Notes: generated by a model not told the origin, from the sequence alone. DNA of 64,000 nt from Belliella aquatica (GCF_014637795.1 NZ_BMFD01000009.1:1-64000), one strand, 5' to 3'; positions 1 through 8,591 are shown, numbered from the stretch's first letter. Program-made: numbers and translations.

Positions 1-103
1 TTGCCACTTGCTTGGCTTCGGGACGTTACCCCCGCGCTTAAGGGACTTTCACCCGTTGGAACGGTCAACTTTTTGACCTATATTCACCATTCAAGGCACA
101 CAC
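1..103 (-). mobile_element. Group II intron, 5' end of domain I (cut by window edge)
   Basis: Read on the minus strand, a GTGTG pentamer near 103-97 matches the 5' boundary consensus (GUGYG) of bacterial group II introns. It is followed at about 60-40 by an AACGGGTGAAAGTCCC block, the conserved domain I segment of these ribozymes. The intron would run leftward out of the window, so the reverse transcriptase ORF and domains V/VI cannot be seen. The exact boundary is 101 or 103 because the pentamer overlaps itself. An isolated relic of an intron 5' end is the alternative. Confidence 0.55.
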
Positions 104-106
104 AAT

Positions 107-215
107 GTATATAAAAAATAGGCGAAACAGTAACAAATTCAAGGCTTTTAGCTCGCATCAAACTTTGTGCTTAACCGAAAGTTCCGTGCTTCGAAATCGC
201 CTACTTTTCATATAC
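107..215. repeat. Long attC-like imperfect hairpin next to the intron
   Basis: The arms at 107-125 and 197-215 are complementary at 17 of 19 positions, around a roughly 70-base centre. An AACGTT core follows at 219-224. The arrangement (long imperfect palindrome of about 110 bp with a GTT core at one end) resembles an integron attC site or a related hairpin repeat. Group IIC introns are known to insert just beside attC sites or terminator hairpins, which fits its position directly 5' of the intron boundary. Identity as attC is inference, since no integron integrase or cassette gene is in view. Confidence 0.38.
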
Positions 216-235
216 TAAACGTTATTATTTTGGCT

Positions 236-300
236 AATGCTTTCTTTTTAATTGCTCCTTCATTTCCCCCAACTGAAGCAGGAGGCAATTAAAGAGCATT
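236..300. repeat. Imperfect 65-bp hairpin
   Basis: AATGCT at the left end pairs with AGCATT at the right end. Inside these, TTAATTGC pairs with GCAATTAA and CTCCTT with AGGAG, around a C-rich loop. No gene ends directly before it on either strand, so it looks like a mobile hairpin or relic rather than a working terminator. Confidence 0.35.
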
Positions 301-346
301 ATCACTAAAAAATTGGCATTTTTCCAAATAAGATATTAATTCAATT

Positions 347-404
347 GGGATGGTGCTTTAGCCCATCCACTAATAGGTAATATTTATGATTGTAGGCTTT
401 AGCC
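347..404. repeat. Two small palindromes with GGCTTTAGCC-type cores
   Basis: GGATGG at 348-353 pairs with CCATCC at 363-368 across a GCTTTAGC loop. A second core, GGCTTTAGCC, lies at 395-404. The same core with GGG/CCC flanks recurs near 13755 and 13535, so these belong to a scattered family of short REP-like palindromes. Nothing else recognisable fills the rest of 301-507. Confidence 0.4.
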
Positions 405-507
405 AAATCTACATTTTTCAAAAGCCTATTGATAATGTCTGTATTTTTCACTCTTGTTTCCAAAAACCTAATATTTTCTAATACATTAAGGATTTAAATA
501 AACTGCC

Positions 508-648
508 ATGAAAATCACCCTCCTATCATTTGTACTTATCGCGTTTTCCAATCCAATATTTGCTCAAGAAGTCTCCTCTATCGATCAACTTCGGTTGTTG
601 CTGGATAAGAATTGAAAGACTGATGATTTGAAAATTGGTGAAAATTAA
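508..648 (+). pseudogene. Decayed start of a secreted protein gene
   Basis: The frame opens with a convincing Sec signal peptide (MKITLLSFVLIAFSNPIFAQ). It runs only 35 codons to a TGA at 613-615, then continues in the same frame for ten codons to a TAA at 646-648. A signal peptide followed by about 15 residues is too short for a typical Bacteroidota exported enzyme, so this is most simply the truncated 5' end of a longer gene. The parent family could not be identified. A genuine tiny secreted peptide is possible but less likely. Confidence 0.4.
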
Positions 649-757
649 ATTTCGGTAGTACTTAGCATTTCCATCCCTAAATCCCCCTATTTCATCACAT
701 TTTTTTGCCTAGATATACCCTGATGTCTATTGTTGTGTCATGTTTAAATGGAGGGAC

Positions 758-874
758 ATGAAAAAGAATAAGCGAATCTATTATTGGATCATTTTGGTAG
801 GTGTACTTTATAATTTTATCCTGCTTGCTAGGAGTGAAAAACCAACTTCCCAAAAGTCCTCAGAAAGTTTATAA
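758..874 (+). CDS. 38-residue single-pass membrane peptide
   Basis: A short frame starts at ATG 758 with GGAGGGAC directly upstream, an unusually good Shine-Dalgarno match for this phylum. The product has a basic N-terminus (MKKNKR), one hydrophobic segment at about residues 8-24 and a polar Ser/Lys/Glu tail. It ends 47 bases before the LytS-like kinase gene, on the same strand, and could be co-transcribed with it. I do not recognise a family. It could be a small regulator of the kinase or a chance frame; the ribosome binding site and membrane segment favour a real gene. Confidence 0.5.
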   Translation: MKKNKRIYYWIILVGVLYNFILLARSEKPTSQKSSESL

Positions 875-921
875 GTAGATATTCCCTCAATTCCAGTTAC
901 AAATACTAATTTCAGCAAACT

Positions 922-2319
922 ATGAAAGACAAAATTTTAGCCTTTAGACAAATCGAGTGGTGGGTAGTCACTTTCCTTTTTGTAAGTATCATACTTTCCA
1001 ATGTTTTATCCTCGCCCACATTCAGTCTTAATTACGAGCAAGGAACCATCTATTTTGCAAAGATTTTCATCCCTTTGATTTTCCTTGCAACCTTTTATTT
1101 GTTTCATATGAAAGTATTTCCCACATATTTGAAAGATGGAAAAACAGCAAAATTTATAATTTATACCATTTTAATTTTCTTTGGTTCTTTTATATTGATA
1201 GGTGCATTCTCTATAAATGCCAATTTCACCTCTGATTTTTTGATGCCTTATTATTTCAATTCTTTGGCAGTCTATGCAGGTTACGGAGCTATTGTATACA
1301 TCCTAAAGCAAATAATGCTTAGGAATGATGACCAAGACTTCCGATTGTATAATTCCATCAGATTAATTCTGATTTATATTTTCATAGTCATCTTTCTCTT
1401 ACAGTTTCAAAAAATAGCGGGTGAACCCATTTTAATTCTATTTGTAATAATTATTCCTTGTATTATCGGATTGATCTTGTACAATTTTTTCTTTATCTAT
1501 GGACTTAATAAGCAAGGAAGAAAAGGAGAAGCAACGGCATTTTATGTTTTGATAATTGCCATTACTTCTATTCCATTTATCGTGATAAAAATCAATGGTT
1601 ATTTTATTCTTCTTGGCTTTGTTGCCATAATAAGTGTAATGGTAATAATTTTTCCTATCTCCAACTTCTTCTTCAGAAAATATGAAAACTACCTTGGTCA
1701 ATTGAATACGCTTTCTGTGAAAGTTGACCGAAGTTTAGCTGATCTTTCTTTCTTGCGCTCCCAGATTAATCCTCACTTCCTATTTAATGCACTGAATACC
1801 CTTTATGGAAATGCCTTGCATGAAAATGCTGATAAAACAGCAGAAGGCATTCAAAAACTGGGAGATATGATGCGTTTTATGCTCCATGAAAATAATCAGG
1901 ACAAAATCCCTGTTATCCGTGAAAAAGAATACCTTGTCAACTATGTAGATCTTCAGAATTTGAGAATCAAAGAACAAGAGAATATTGAAATCCTCTTTAG
2001 CCAATCGGAAGAAAACTGTCCGGGAGAAATCGCTCCCATGCTTTTGATTCCTTTTGTAGAAAATGCTTTCAAACATGGTATCAGTTTTCAGAAAAAGTCA
2101 TGGATAAAAATCAGTTTACGCTGCCTAGATGGCTCTGTACACCTTGATGTGAATAATAGCATCCACCGCAGCAATGAAGAGGACCCAGAACGCAAATCAT
2201 CCGGAATTGGCTTAGAAAACGTCAAACAAAGACTCAAACTCCTCTACCCGAATAAGCATGAACTTATCATCAGAGAAAATGAATTGGAGTATTTTGTACA
2301 TTTGAGTGTGAAGCTTTGA
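922..2319 (+). CDS. LytS-family sensor histidine kinase
   Basis: This 465-residue inner-membrane kinase has about eight hydrophobic segments in residues 15-250, with no obvious periplasmic sensor domain. A His_kinase domain follows with the phosphoacceptor His285 in SQINPHFLFNALNTL. The HATPase part shows the N-box Asn381 (FVENAFKHG) and a G-box GIGLENV at 428-434. It belongs to the LytS/YehU (PF06580) class, which signals to LytTR-type regulators, and such a regulator gene follows 177 bp downstream. The signal sensed is unknown. The small membrane peptide gene just upstream may belong to the same unit. Confidence 0.9.
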   Translation: MKDKILAFRQIEWWVVTFLFVSIILSNVLSSPTFSLNYEQGTIYFAKIFIPLIFLATFYLFHMKVFPTYLKDGKTAKFIIYTILIFFGSFILIGAFSINANFTSDFLMPYYFNSLAVYAGYGAIVYILKQIMLRNDDQDFRLYNSIRLILIYIFIVIFLLQFQKIAGEPILILFVIIIPCIIGLILYNFFFIYGLNKQGRKGEATAFYVLIIAITSIPFIVIKINGYFILLGFVAIISVMVIIFPISNFFFRKYENYLGQLNTLSVKVDRSLADLSFLRSQINPHFLFNALNTLYGNALHENADKTAEGIQKLGDMMRFMLHENNQDKIPVIREKEYLVNYVDLQNLRIKEQENIEILFSQSEENCPGEIAPMLLIPFVENAFKHGISFQKKSWIKISLRCLDGSVHLDVNNSIHRSNEEDPERKSSGIGLENVKQRLKLLYPNKHELIIRENELEYFVHLSVKL

Positions 2320-2324
2320 AATAG

Positions 2325-2496
2325 ACGGGAGATGATAGATACAAGAATTAAGAGTCAAGAATCAAGAAACAAGAGAATTTCCAAGCCAAATCCACACAAC
2401 AAATCTGGCAGACTTCAACAACCTTTGAACTTTCCAACATTAAAACTTTAAAACAATACCCTAATCTAAAATCTGAATTCTAAAATCTAAAATTTA
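2325..2496 (-). repeat. Dispersed AT-rich intergenic repeat, copy A
   Basis: The gap between kinase and regulator holds strings such as AAGAGTCAAGAATCAAGAAACAAGAG and repeated AATCTAAAATCTAAAAT. Its reverse complement matches the gap at 56600-56860 in the same order: TTTAAAGTTGGAA-like, then GTGGATTTG-like, then CTCTTGTTTCTTGGTTCTTGACTC-like blocks. This makes it a dispersed noncoding element separating two functionally paired genes. Confidence 0.5.
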
Positions 2497-3183
2497 ATGC
2501 TAACAGCAATCGCAATAGACGACGAACCCATGGCTTTGGAAGTGGTGAAAGCCCATGCTTCTAAGGTGCCATTTCTTGAGTTAAAGGAAGTATTTACAGA
2601 TGCGATCAAGGCTTTGGAATATCTCAAAAGCAATCAGGTAAACTTGATTTTTTTGGATATCAAAATGCCTGATATCTCAGGCTTAGAATTGGCCACCTTG
2701 ATTCCAAAGGACACCATGATCGTATTCACTACTGCTTATTCCGAGCACGCTGTCAAAAGCTTTGAGTTGGATGCTATAGATTATTTATTGAAGCCTTTCA
2801 ATCTCAGTCGATTCCTTAAATCCTGTCAAAAAGCTCAGGAATTGTTTGATTTGAAAAATGGTCAAAAACCTTCTTCCGACTCAATTTTCATCAAAACAGG
2901 TTCAGAGCAGGTGAAAATAAATTTTGAAGAATTATTGATCTGTGAAGCAAATGGAAACTATGTGAACTTCCACCTAAAAGACAAGAAAATCCTCAGCAGA
3001 ATGACGCTTTCAGAAACTGAATTGCTGCTTCCCTCCCACTTTATCAAAACGCATCGCTCTTATCTGGTTAATACCCAGAAAATAGAAAAAGTAGAAAGAC
3101 ATCAGGTTTCCTTACAAGGCAAAACTGCACCCGTAAGCAATGGGTTTTATGATGATTTGTTGAGCAAGCTGAACAAATCTTAA
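2497..3183 (+). CDS. LytTR-family response regulator
   Basis: This 228-residue regulator has a receiver domain (residues 1-120) with acidic pocket Asp8/Asp9 and phosphoacceptor Asp54 in FLDIKMPD. A LytTR DNA-binding domain follows (about 125-228), with the typical FIKTHRSYLVN segment. It is the natural partner of the LytS-like kinase upstream. LytTR regulators bind pairs of short direct repeats, but its targets cannot be inferred here. Its end lies 17 bp from the end of the convergent permease gene. Confidence 0.93.
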   Translation: MLTAIAIDDEPMALEVVKAHASKVPFLELKEVFTDAIKALEYLKSNQVNLIFLDIKMPDISGLELATLIPKDTMIVFTTAYSEHAVKSFELDAIDYLLKPFNLSRFLKSCQKAQELFDLKNGQKPSSDSIFIKTGSEQVKINFEELLICEANGNYVNFHLKDKKILSRMTLSETELLLPSHFIKTHRSYLVNTQKIEKVERHQVSLQGKTAPVSNGFYDDLLSKLNKS

Positions 3184-3200
3184 ACAATTATTAGACTATG

Positions 3201-4292
3201 CTATGATTCGCTTTTTGAGCTAACTTTCCTCAGAATTTTCCTGAGATAGTTTTCCTTCTTTTCAATTACAGGATAATCATCTCCCAATAAATAGCCATAA
3301 GCCTCCAAACTTGGGACTCTTTCGAAGATGATTTTCAATAGACCGACCATTGGAATAAACAAAATCATTCCTGAGATCCCCCAAATATAGCCACCGAGTA
3401 AAATCGCCAAGATGACTGCAAAAGCATTGACCTTCACTCTTGCTCCAACTACAACTGGTGTGATCAAATTATTTTCAATCAGCTGAATCATCCACAAAAG
3501 CAACATGGTCGCAAGAGGATAAAAAAGGCTATCTGTCGTTAACAAAACATAGATGATCAGCAACAAAGAACTCAAGAATACCCCAACAAAAGGAATCAAA
3601 TTCATCACAGCTACAAAAACTGCAAAAAGTATGAAGTACTTGACACCAAGAAAATATAAGACCACTCCTGCCATCAAGCTTACGATTATTGTCACGATCA
3701 ACATTCCAAAGAGGTAATTTTGAATCACTTTTCCAGAATCTTTGATGAAATTTAAAATAGAAGGACTTTCTGTGGTTGAACGCTTTTTTAAAAACTCAAC
3801 GAAAAAGTCTCTGTAATAGAGCATTAAAAAAATGAATAGAGGTATTATCCCTACCAATATCAATGACCTACCAGCTCCAAAAAGCGCTGATTCTAAGTTT
3901 TTTTGGTTTAAAAAAGAAAACTCAAGCGGAATATCCGAGCCTAAGCCAATAGCTCCTTCAATTTCTTTGAGATAAGTATTTATTTTTGTCTCAAAAGAAG
4001 CTCGTATTTCTGGTATATCTTTAATCAAGCCAACAACCTGATCAGTCAAAAAATATAAAAGTGCAACCGCAGTTACAGTAATAAAAATCAAAGTGAGCAC
4101 GATTGCTACTGCTCTTGGGAGTCTTTTCTCTTCAAGCCAATTCGAAATAGGATAAAGTGCAAATGCAAAAAATGCTCCCCAAACGAGTGGCAAAAGGATC
4201 ACGGACCCCTCTTTCATAATGATGATAATTAATATAAAAAACAAAAAGGAATAAACTGTCTTTTGCAGAAACTTGATGTCAGTTGAGCCCAT
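3201..4292 (-). CDS. AI-2E family (PerM/YdiK-type) membrane transporter
   Basis: This 363-residue polytopic inner-membrane protein matches the AI-2E_transport family (PF01594). It has paired N-terminal helices, a central soluble segment with a LGSDIPLEF-like stretch, and C-terminal helices containing the family signature around LIPFVGVFLSSLLLIIY and QLIENNLITPVVVG. Family members have been proposed as autoinducer-2 exporters or ion antiporters, and the substrate here is not predictable. It is transcribed alone, convergent to the LytTR regulator gene. Confidence 0.85.
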   Translation of the reverse strand: MGSTDIKFLQKTVYSFLFFILIIIIMKEGSVILLPLVWGAFFAFALYPISNWLEEKRLPRAVAIVLTLIFITVTAVALLYFLTDQVVGLIKDIPEIRASFETKINTYLKEIEGAIGLGSDIPLEFSFLNQKNLESALFGAGRSLILVGIIPLFIFLMLYYRDFFVEFLKKRSTTESPSILNFIKDSGKVIQNYLFGMLIVTIIVSLMAGVVLYFLGVKYFILFAVFVAVMNLIPFVGVFLSSLLLIIYVLLTTDSLFYPLATMLLLWMIQLIENNLITPVVVGARVKVNAFAVILAILLGGYIWGISGMILFIPMVGLLKIIFERVPSLEAYGYLLGDDYPVIEKKENYLRKILRKVSSKSES

Positions 4293-4371
4293 ATTGTATT
4301 GGATTATAACTTTATATTAAGATACGGGACAAGTGATTCAAAAAAAATATTAATCTCTCATTTTTTGGAAT

Positions 4372-4400
4372 AAAAAAAGCTTGAACCATCAGTTCAAGCT
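4372..4400 (-). terminator. Intrinsic terminator of the helicase gene
   Basis: On the minus strand AGCTTGAA pairs with TTCAAGCT around a seven-base loop, followed by seven T. It lies about 95 bases past the stop of the DEAD-box helicase gene and before the permease gene on the same strand, so it separates the two transcripts. Confidence 0.8.
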
Positions 4401-4494
4401 CGTTAAGTATTTATAAATGGTAAAAAAAGTCAGCTTAAATTTCAATCAATCTAAATTAACTGTTAACAAATTTTTCTGGAATGTAGCTCAATGA

Positions 4495-5910
4495 TCAATC
4501 AATCACATTTTTTCTAGAACCGTACTTTGATGTATTTGGTTTTTCTTGAAATTCAGGGCTTTTGTCCACCTTTGGATTTTGTCTAGGTTTGAATCCACCT
4601 TGAGTCTCTGGATTTTCTTGATCTTGCACCACATGTGCTTGAGAAGTATTTTCCCTTGGCTTTCTATGTGGCTTATGCTCTGACTTCGGGTGATTGGAAG
4701 ACTTGTTTCCAGATGAAGCGGGCTTTTTACCTTTACTAAAATCGGCTTTTGGCTTGGTATTTCCAGCTGAAGAATAGCTCGGTCCTGATTCGAATCCTTC
4801 TGGTAAAGGGACTTTTTCTATCTCCATTCCAATCAACTTTTCAATGTTATTGAATTTGAATTTATCCTTGTCATTGACAAATGTGATCGCAGTACCTTTA
4901 CTATCCGCTCGAGCAGTTCTACCGACTCTGTGCACGTAATCCTCGGGATCATTTGGTGTATCAAAATTGATCACCAACTCGATTCCTACCACATCAATTC
5001 CACGAGAAATGATATCCGTTCCGACCAAGATCCTTAAGTTTCTATTCTTAAACCTTGACATGATCTGCTCTCTTTCAACCTGCTCTAAATCAGAATGAAA
5101 TGCCTCGACTTCAAATTCCTTTTTCAAGACTTTATATAGACTCTTCACTTTATCTTTTGTAGATGCAAAAATGATCACAGCTTCATAATCTTTTTGTCTT
5201 AGGATATGCTTTACAAGATCTTCTTTTTGCGTATCATAAGCCAAGTACGCAGACTGAGTTACTCCTTCCGCTGTCTTCCCTAATGACAAACTCACCTCTT
5301 CAGGATTGTTCAAAAGCTTCTTGGAAAACTGTCTGATTTTCGGTGGCATCGTCGCCGAGAAAAGAATCGTCTGTCTGTCCTTTGGTAAGTAATTCACGAT
5401 CGTCAACAAGTCATCTGAGAATCCCATATCGAGCATTCTGTCTGCTTCGTCAAGGATCAGGTGTTGTAAGCTGTCCAAGTTGATTTTTCCACCTGCCAAT
5501 AGAGCAATAAGTCTTCCCGGTGTGGCAACGACAATTTCAGCTCCTTGCTCAAGCGCACGCTTCTGCTGCTCCCAAACCAGACCATCTCCACCTCCATAGA
5601 TCGAGATTGAGCTAATTCCTAAGAAATAAGCAAATCCTTGAATCTGCTGATCAATTTGAATTGCTAACTCACGCGTGGGAGCTAATACTAAAGTATTGAG
5701 TTTGTTATTACCTGATTTAGCAATTTTATTCAAAACAGGCAGTATAAAAGCAGCCGTTTTACCTGTACCTGTTTGGGCACAAGCAATGATATCTTTTCCG
5801 TCTAAAATTATTGGAATAGCCATTTCCTGTACGGGGGTTGGCTTTTCGAAACCCATGGCGTCAAGACCTTCTTGTAATGACGCTTCAAAATTAAAGCTAT
5901 TGAAATTCAA
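4495..5910 (-). CDS. DEAD-box ATP-dependent RNA helicase (RhlE-like)
   Basis: This 471-residue helicase remodels RNA duplexes in ribosome assembly or mRNA decay. Visible motifs are a Q-motif region (PTPVQ), Walker A AQTGTGKT (45-52), PTRELA (78-83), DEAD (154-157), SAT (185-187) and HRVGRTAR (327-334). After the second RecA domain (to about residue 375) comes a basic, Lys/Pro/Gly/Ser-rich tail of about 95 residues, a common RNA-binding extension in RhlE/CsdA-like proteins. It starts 12 bp after the DoxX gene, suggesting co-transcription, and ends at a hairpin terminator. Confidence 0.93.
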   Translation of the reverse strand: MNFNSFNFEASLQEGLDAMGFEKPTPVQEMAIPIILDGKDIIACAQTGTGKTAAFILPVLNKIAKSGNNKLNTLVLAPTRELAIQIDQQIQGFAYFLGISSISIYGGGDGLVWEQQKRALEQGAEIVVATPGRLIALLAGGKINLDSLQHLILDEADRMLDMGFSDDLLTIVNYLPKDRQTILFSATMPPKIRQFSKKLLNNPEEVSLSLGKTAEGVTQSAYLAYDTQKEDLVKHILRQKDYEAVIIFASTKDKVKSLYKVLKKEFEVEAFHSDLEQVEREQIMSRFKNRNLRILVGTDIISRGIDVVGIELVINFDTPNDPEDYVHRVGRTARADSKGTAITFVNDKDKFKFNNIEKLIGMEIEKVPLPEGFESGPSYSSAGNTKPKADFSKGKKPASSGNKSSNHPKSEHKPHRKPRENTSQAHVVQDQENPETQGGFKPRQNPKVDKSPEFQEKPNTSKYGSRKNVID

Positions 5911-5922
5911 AATTGTGATGAT

Positions 5923-6267
5923 TTAAGTATATAAATAAGCCCATGCAATCAATCCAAATTGCAATGGAAGTCGGAGCAGCAAAGCCCATTTTGGGATGCC
6001 TCTTGCTCCTTTTTGATACATATAAAGATTTGCAGGAAATACTGCTATCAATAAAATGATTATCCCAAAAGCCGCATAAGCCCTTGTTTCAGAAAACAAC
6101 AAACCTAAACCAAAAAGAATTTCGAAGGCTCCTGCCAACAAATTCATCAATTTAGGATTGGGTATGTAAGGGGGAATGATGCGGAGGTACATTTTCGGTT
6201 TAAGAAAGTGCATTACTCCAGCGAAAACATATAATCCACTCATTAAATAAAGAAAAAATGAATACAT
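5923..6267 (-). CDS. DoxX-family membrane protein
   Basis: This small protein of 114 residues has four hydrophobic segments and the DoxX-like features FAGVMHFLKPKMYLRI, PNPKLMNLLAGAFEILFGLGLL and a C-terminal RLPLQFGLIAWAY. I chose the internal ATG at 6267 because the family begins at this helix and the in-frame extension to 6342 (25 residues) lacks hydrophobic or conserved character. DoxX-like proteins are linked to redox or quinone functions in some bacteria, but the role here is unknown. It is divergent from the ggt gene. Confidence 0.75.
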   Translation of the reverse strand: MYSFFLYLMSGLYVFAGVMHFLKPKMYLRIIPPYIPNPKLMNLLAGAFEILFGLGLLFSETRAYAAFGIIILLIAVFPANLYMYQKGARGIPKWALLLRLPLQFGLIAWAYLYT

Positions 6268-6375
6268 GTAGAATTGCGCTTGTAAATGATAATCAATGTT
6301 TATATTGACAATAAATGTATCACAATACTCCCACATTAACAATTATCAGTCCTAAAACCCTACAAATAAGCTTAT

Positions 6376-8217
6376 ATGAAAAAAATATTTACACTCCTGC
6401 TCTGCTTTAGCATTTTTTCAAACTCCTTTTCGCAAACCCAAAAGCCACAATTGCATGGTAAACATTGGATGGCGATAACAGGCAAACCCCTTGGAGCAAC
6501 AGCAGGTGCTACAACCTTCGCGAAAGGCGGAAATGCCGTAGATGCAGCTTGTGCCATGCTCGGTGCTGTCTGCACGATGTGGGATGTACTGAGTTGGGGC
6601 GGAGAAACACAAGCACTCATCTACAATCCAAATACAGGAAAAGTCATTGCTATCAATGCCATGGGCTATGCACCAACAGGCGCTACTCCTGAATTTTTCC
6701 GAGAAAAAGACATGAATTACCCACCAGAATTCGGTCCCCTTGCAGCAACCACGCCTGGCACACCAGGAGGTTTGATGACCATGTTGGCAGAATATGGAAC
6801 GATGTCATTGGCGGAAGTTTTGGCTCCTGCTATGGAAATGGCAAAAGGCTACCCTATCGAAGCCCAAGCTGCTAATAGCATCGAAGCGCAAAAAAGAAGA
6901 ATCAAAGAATGGCCTTATTCAAAGAAAGTGTTTTTACCTCATTTAGGAGAAGAAAGAGAAGCACCCTATCCGGGAGAAGTGTTTGTTCAGGAAGATTTAT
7001 ATCAGACTTTATTCAAGTTGGTAGAAACAGAAAAACAAGCCTTAGCTGATGGAAAAAGTAGAAAAGAAGCAATTTATGCTGCTTACGAGAGATTTTATAA
7101 GGGTGATATAGCAAAAGAAATCGTGCGAGGTACCAGAGAACAGGGTGGCTTATTCACCGAGCAGGATTTGGCCAATTGGAAAGTAAAAATTGAAGAACCT
7201 CTGTCTATTAATTACAAGGGAATAGATGTATACAAGTTGCAGGAATGGACCCAAGGACCCGCATTACTTCAGTCATTGAATATCTTAGAAAACTTTGACT
7301 TAAAGTCAATGGGCTATAATTCGGCCAATTATATCAATACAGTTTATCAAGCTATGAGCTTAGCATTTTCTGATAGGGATTTTTATTATGGAGATCCAGA
7401 TTTTGGACCTAAAAGCCCAATGAAAGGACTACTTTCAAAAGCTTATGCCAAAGAAAGAGCAAAATTGATCACAGAGAATAATGATCCCAAAATCGGTCCA
7501 GGTGACCCGTATCCATTCCAAGGTGAAAGCAATCCTTTTATTAATTTGCTCAAATCAAGAAATGATGTTTTGGCTTATGACAGACCTGAGTTACCCATCC
7601 AAGGACTTGACGATCCTTTTTTGGAGCATTTCCTAAAAGGTACCACCACGATCCAAGCAGCTGACGAAGAAGGTTGGGTGGTTTCTATAACGCCTTCGGG
7701 TGGATGGATTCCTGCTGTGATTGCAGGAAACACAGGTGTTGGGTTGAGCCAAAGGATGCAAAGCTTTGTTTTGGACGAGAAACTGAACCCTTTCAATGTC
7801 CTTGAACCCAATAAAAGACCTCGGGTAACGCTGACGCCAAGCATGGCATTGAAAGACGGAAAACCATTTCTTTCCTTTGCAGTACAAGGAGGAGATACTC
7901 AAGATCAAGATCTTTTACAAATGTTCTTGAATATCGTTGAATTTGATATGACTGTTCAAGAAGCTGCTGAAGCTGCAAATATCCACAGTTATCAGATGCA
8001 ATCTTCCTTCGGCGCCCATGAAATCAAACCCGGCTCCATCACCCTCAACACCGAAGTCCCCTCTTGGGTACGCAACAATTTGAAAAAGAGAGGTTACAAA
8101 ATGGACTTCCAGAACAGAACATCTGGTCCACTCAATGCCATTTGGTTTGACTGGAAACACGGCACCTTCTGGGGCGGCTCCAGCAATCACGGGGAAGATT
8201 ATGGGATTGCATGGTAA
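6376..8217 (+). CDS. ggt: Gamma-glutamyltransferase, exported
   Basis: This 613-residue Ntn-hydrolase proenzyme begins with a Sec signal peptide (MKKIFTLLLCFSIFSNSFS). Members self-cleave before a threonine and transfer or hydrolyse gamma-glutamyl groups of glutathione in the periplasm. The predicted cleavage point is at T423, in KGTTTIQAADEEG, aligning with the TTH segment of E. coli GGT; here the third residue is Thr instead of His. The large-subunit features DAACAMLGAV and GGLMTMLAEYG and the small-subunit AVQGGD loop are present. It stands alone, divergent from the DoxX gene. Confidence 0.9.
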   Translation: MKKIFTLLLCFSIFSNSFSQTQKPQLHGKHWMAITGKPLGATAGATTFAKGGNAVDAACAMLGAVCTMWDVLSWGGETQALIYNPNTGKVIAINAMGYAPTGATPEFFREKDMNYPPEFGPLAATTPGTPGGLMTMLAEYGTMSLAEVLAPAMEMAKGYPIEAQAANSIEAQKRRIKEWPYSKKVFLPHLGEEREAPYPGEVFVQEDLYQTLFKLVETEKQALADGKSRKEAIYAAYERFYKGDIAKEIVRGTREQGGLFTEQDLANWKVKIEEPLSINYKGIDVYKLQEWTQGPALLQSLNILENFDLKSMGYNSANYINTVYQAMSLAFSDRDFYYGDPDFGPKSPMKGLLSKAYAKERAKLITENNDPKIGPGDPYPFQGESNPFINLLKSRNDVLAYDRPELPIQGLDDPFLEHFLKGTTTIQAADEEGWVVSITPSGGWIPAVIAGNTGVGLSQRMQSFVLDEKLNPFNVLEPNKRPRVTLTPSMALKDGKPFLSFAVQGGDTQDQDLLQMFLNIVEFDMTVQEAAEAANIHSYQMQSSFGAHEIKPGSITLNTEVPSWVRNNLKKRGYKMDFQNRTSGPLNAIWFDWKHGTFWGGSSNHGEDYGIAW

Positions 8218-8556
8218 GGTTTTAGGTGATAAAGTGATTAGGGAATTGGTTAATTAGGTTGGAAGGTTTAAAAAGCTTGTCCGACGTGGCGGATTGGAAG
8301 GTTTGGGAGACGCTTGGGGGATGGCGTCTTTCAATTCTTTTTTTGGATCTGAGAATTATAAGATTACAAAATTATAAGATTCTAAAATTGAAAAATTCAT
8401 CATTGGTCATATCGAACAAAGTGAGATATAACCTTTCTGTCGATATGACTTCAAAGTATCAATTATACTCCTCATAAATCTAAAATCTACCATCGGAAAT
8501 CTAAAATCACTTATAAATCTGCGTGCTCCCCTCTTCGGGCATCCGAAACAATCTTC
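8218..8556. repeat. Dispersed intergenic repeat, copy B, with a 44-bp hairpin
   Basis: This 340-bp gap has no supportable gene. The block around 8260-8310 (TTGGAAGGTTTAAAAAGCTTGT, then CGTGGCGGATTGGAAGG) matches the order seen near 56650-56730, and the end carries the AATCTAAAATC motif also found at 2470-2495. Inside it, GTCATATCG at 8406-8414 pairs perfectly with CGATATGAC at 8441-8449. That arm, GTCATATCGAACAAAGTGAGA, resembles the arms of the 118-bp array units at 47-48 kb. Confidence 0.5.
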
Positions 8557-8564
8557 TATATTTG
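8557..8564 (+). promoter_or_regulatory. Bacteroidota -7 box for tyrS
   Basis: TATATTTG matches the phylum consensus TAnnTTTG. It lies 28 bases before the chosen tyrS start codon, giving a leader of about 20 bases. Confidence 0.6.
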
Positions 8565-8591
8565 CAAATTCAAAAAACCAAAACGATTACA

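Noticed and set aside
1..103. rRNA or RNase P fragment
   Set aside because: The conserved block and GUGYG boundary match group II intron domain I on the minus strand better, and no neighbouring rRNA sequence is present.
6418..6692. Short overlapping frames on both strands inside ggt
   Set aside because: They lie within a well-supported signal-peptide-bearing gene and have no promoter, ribosome site or family similarity.
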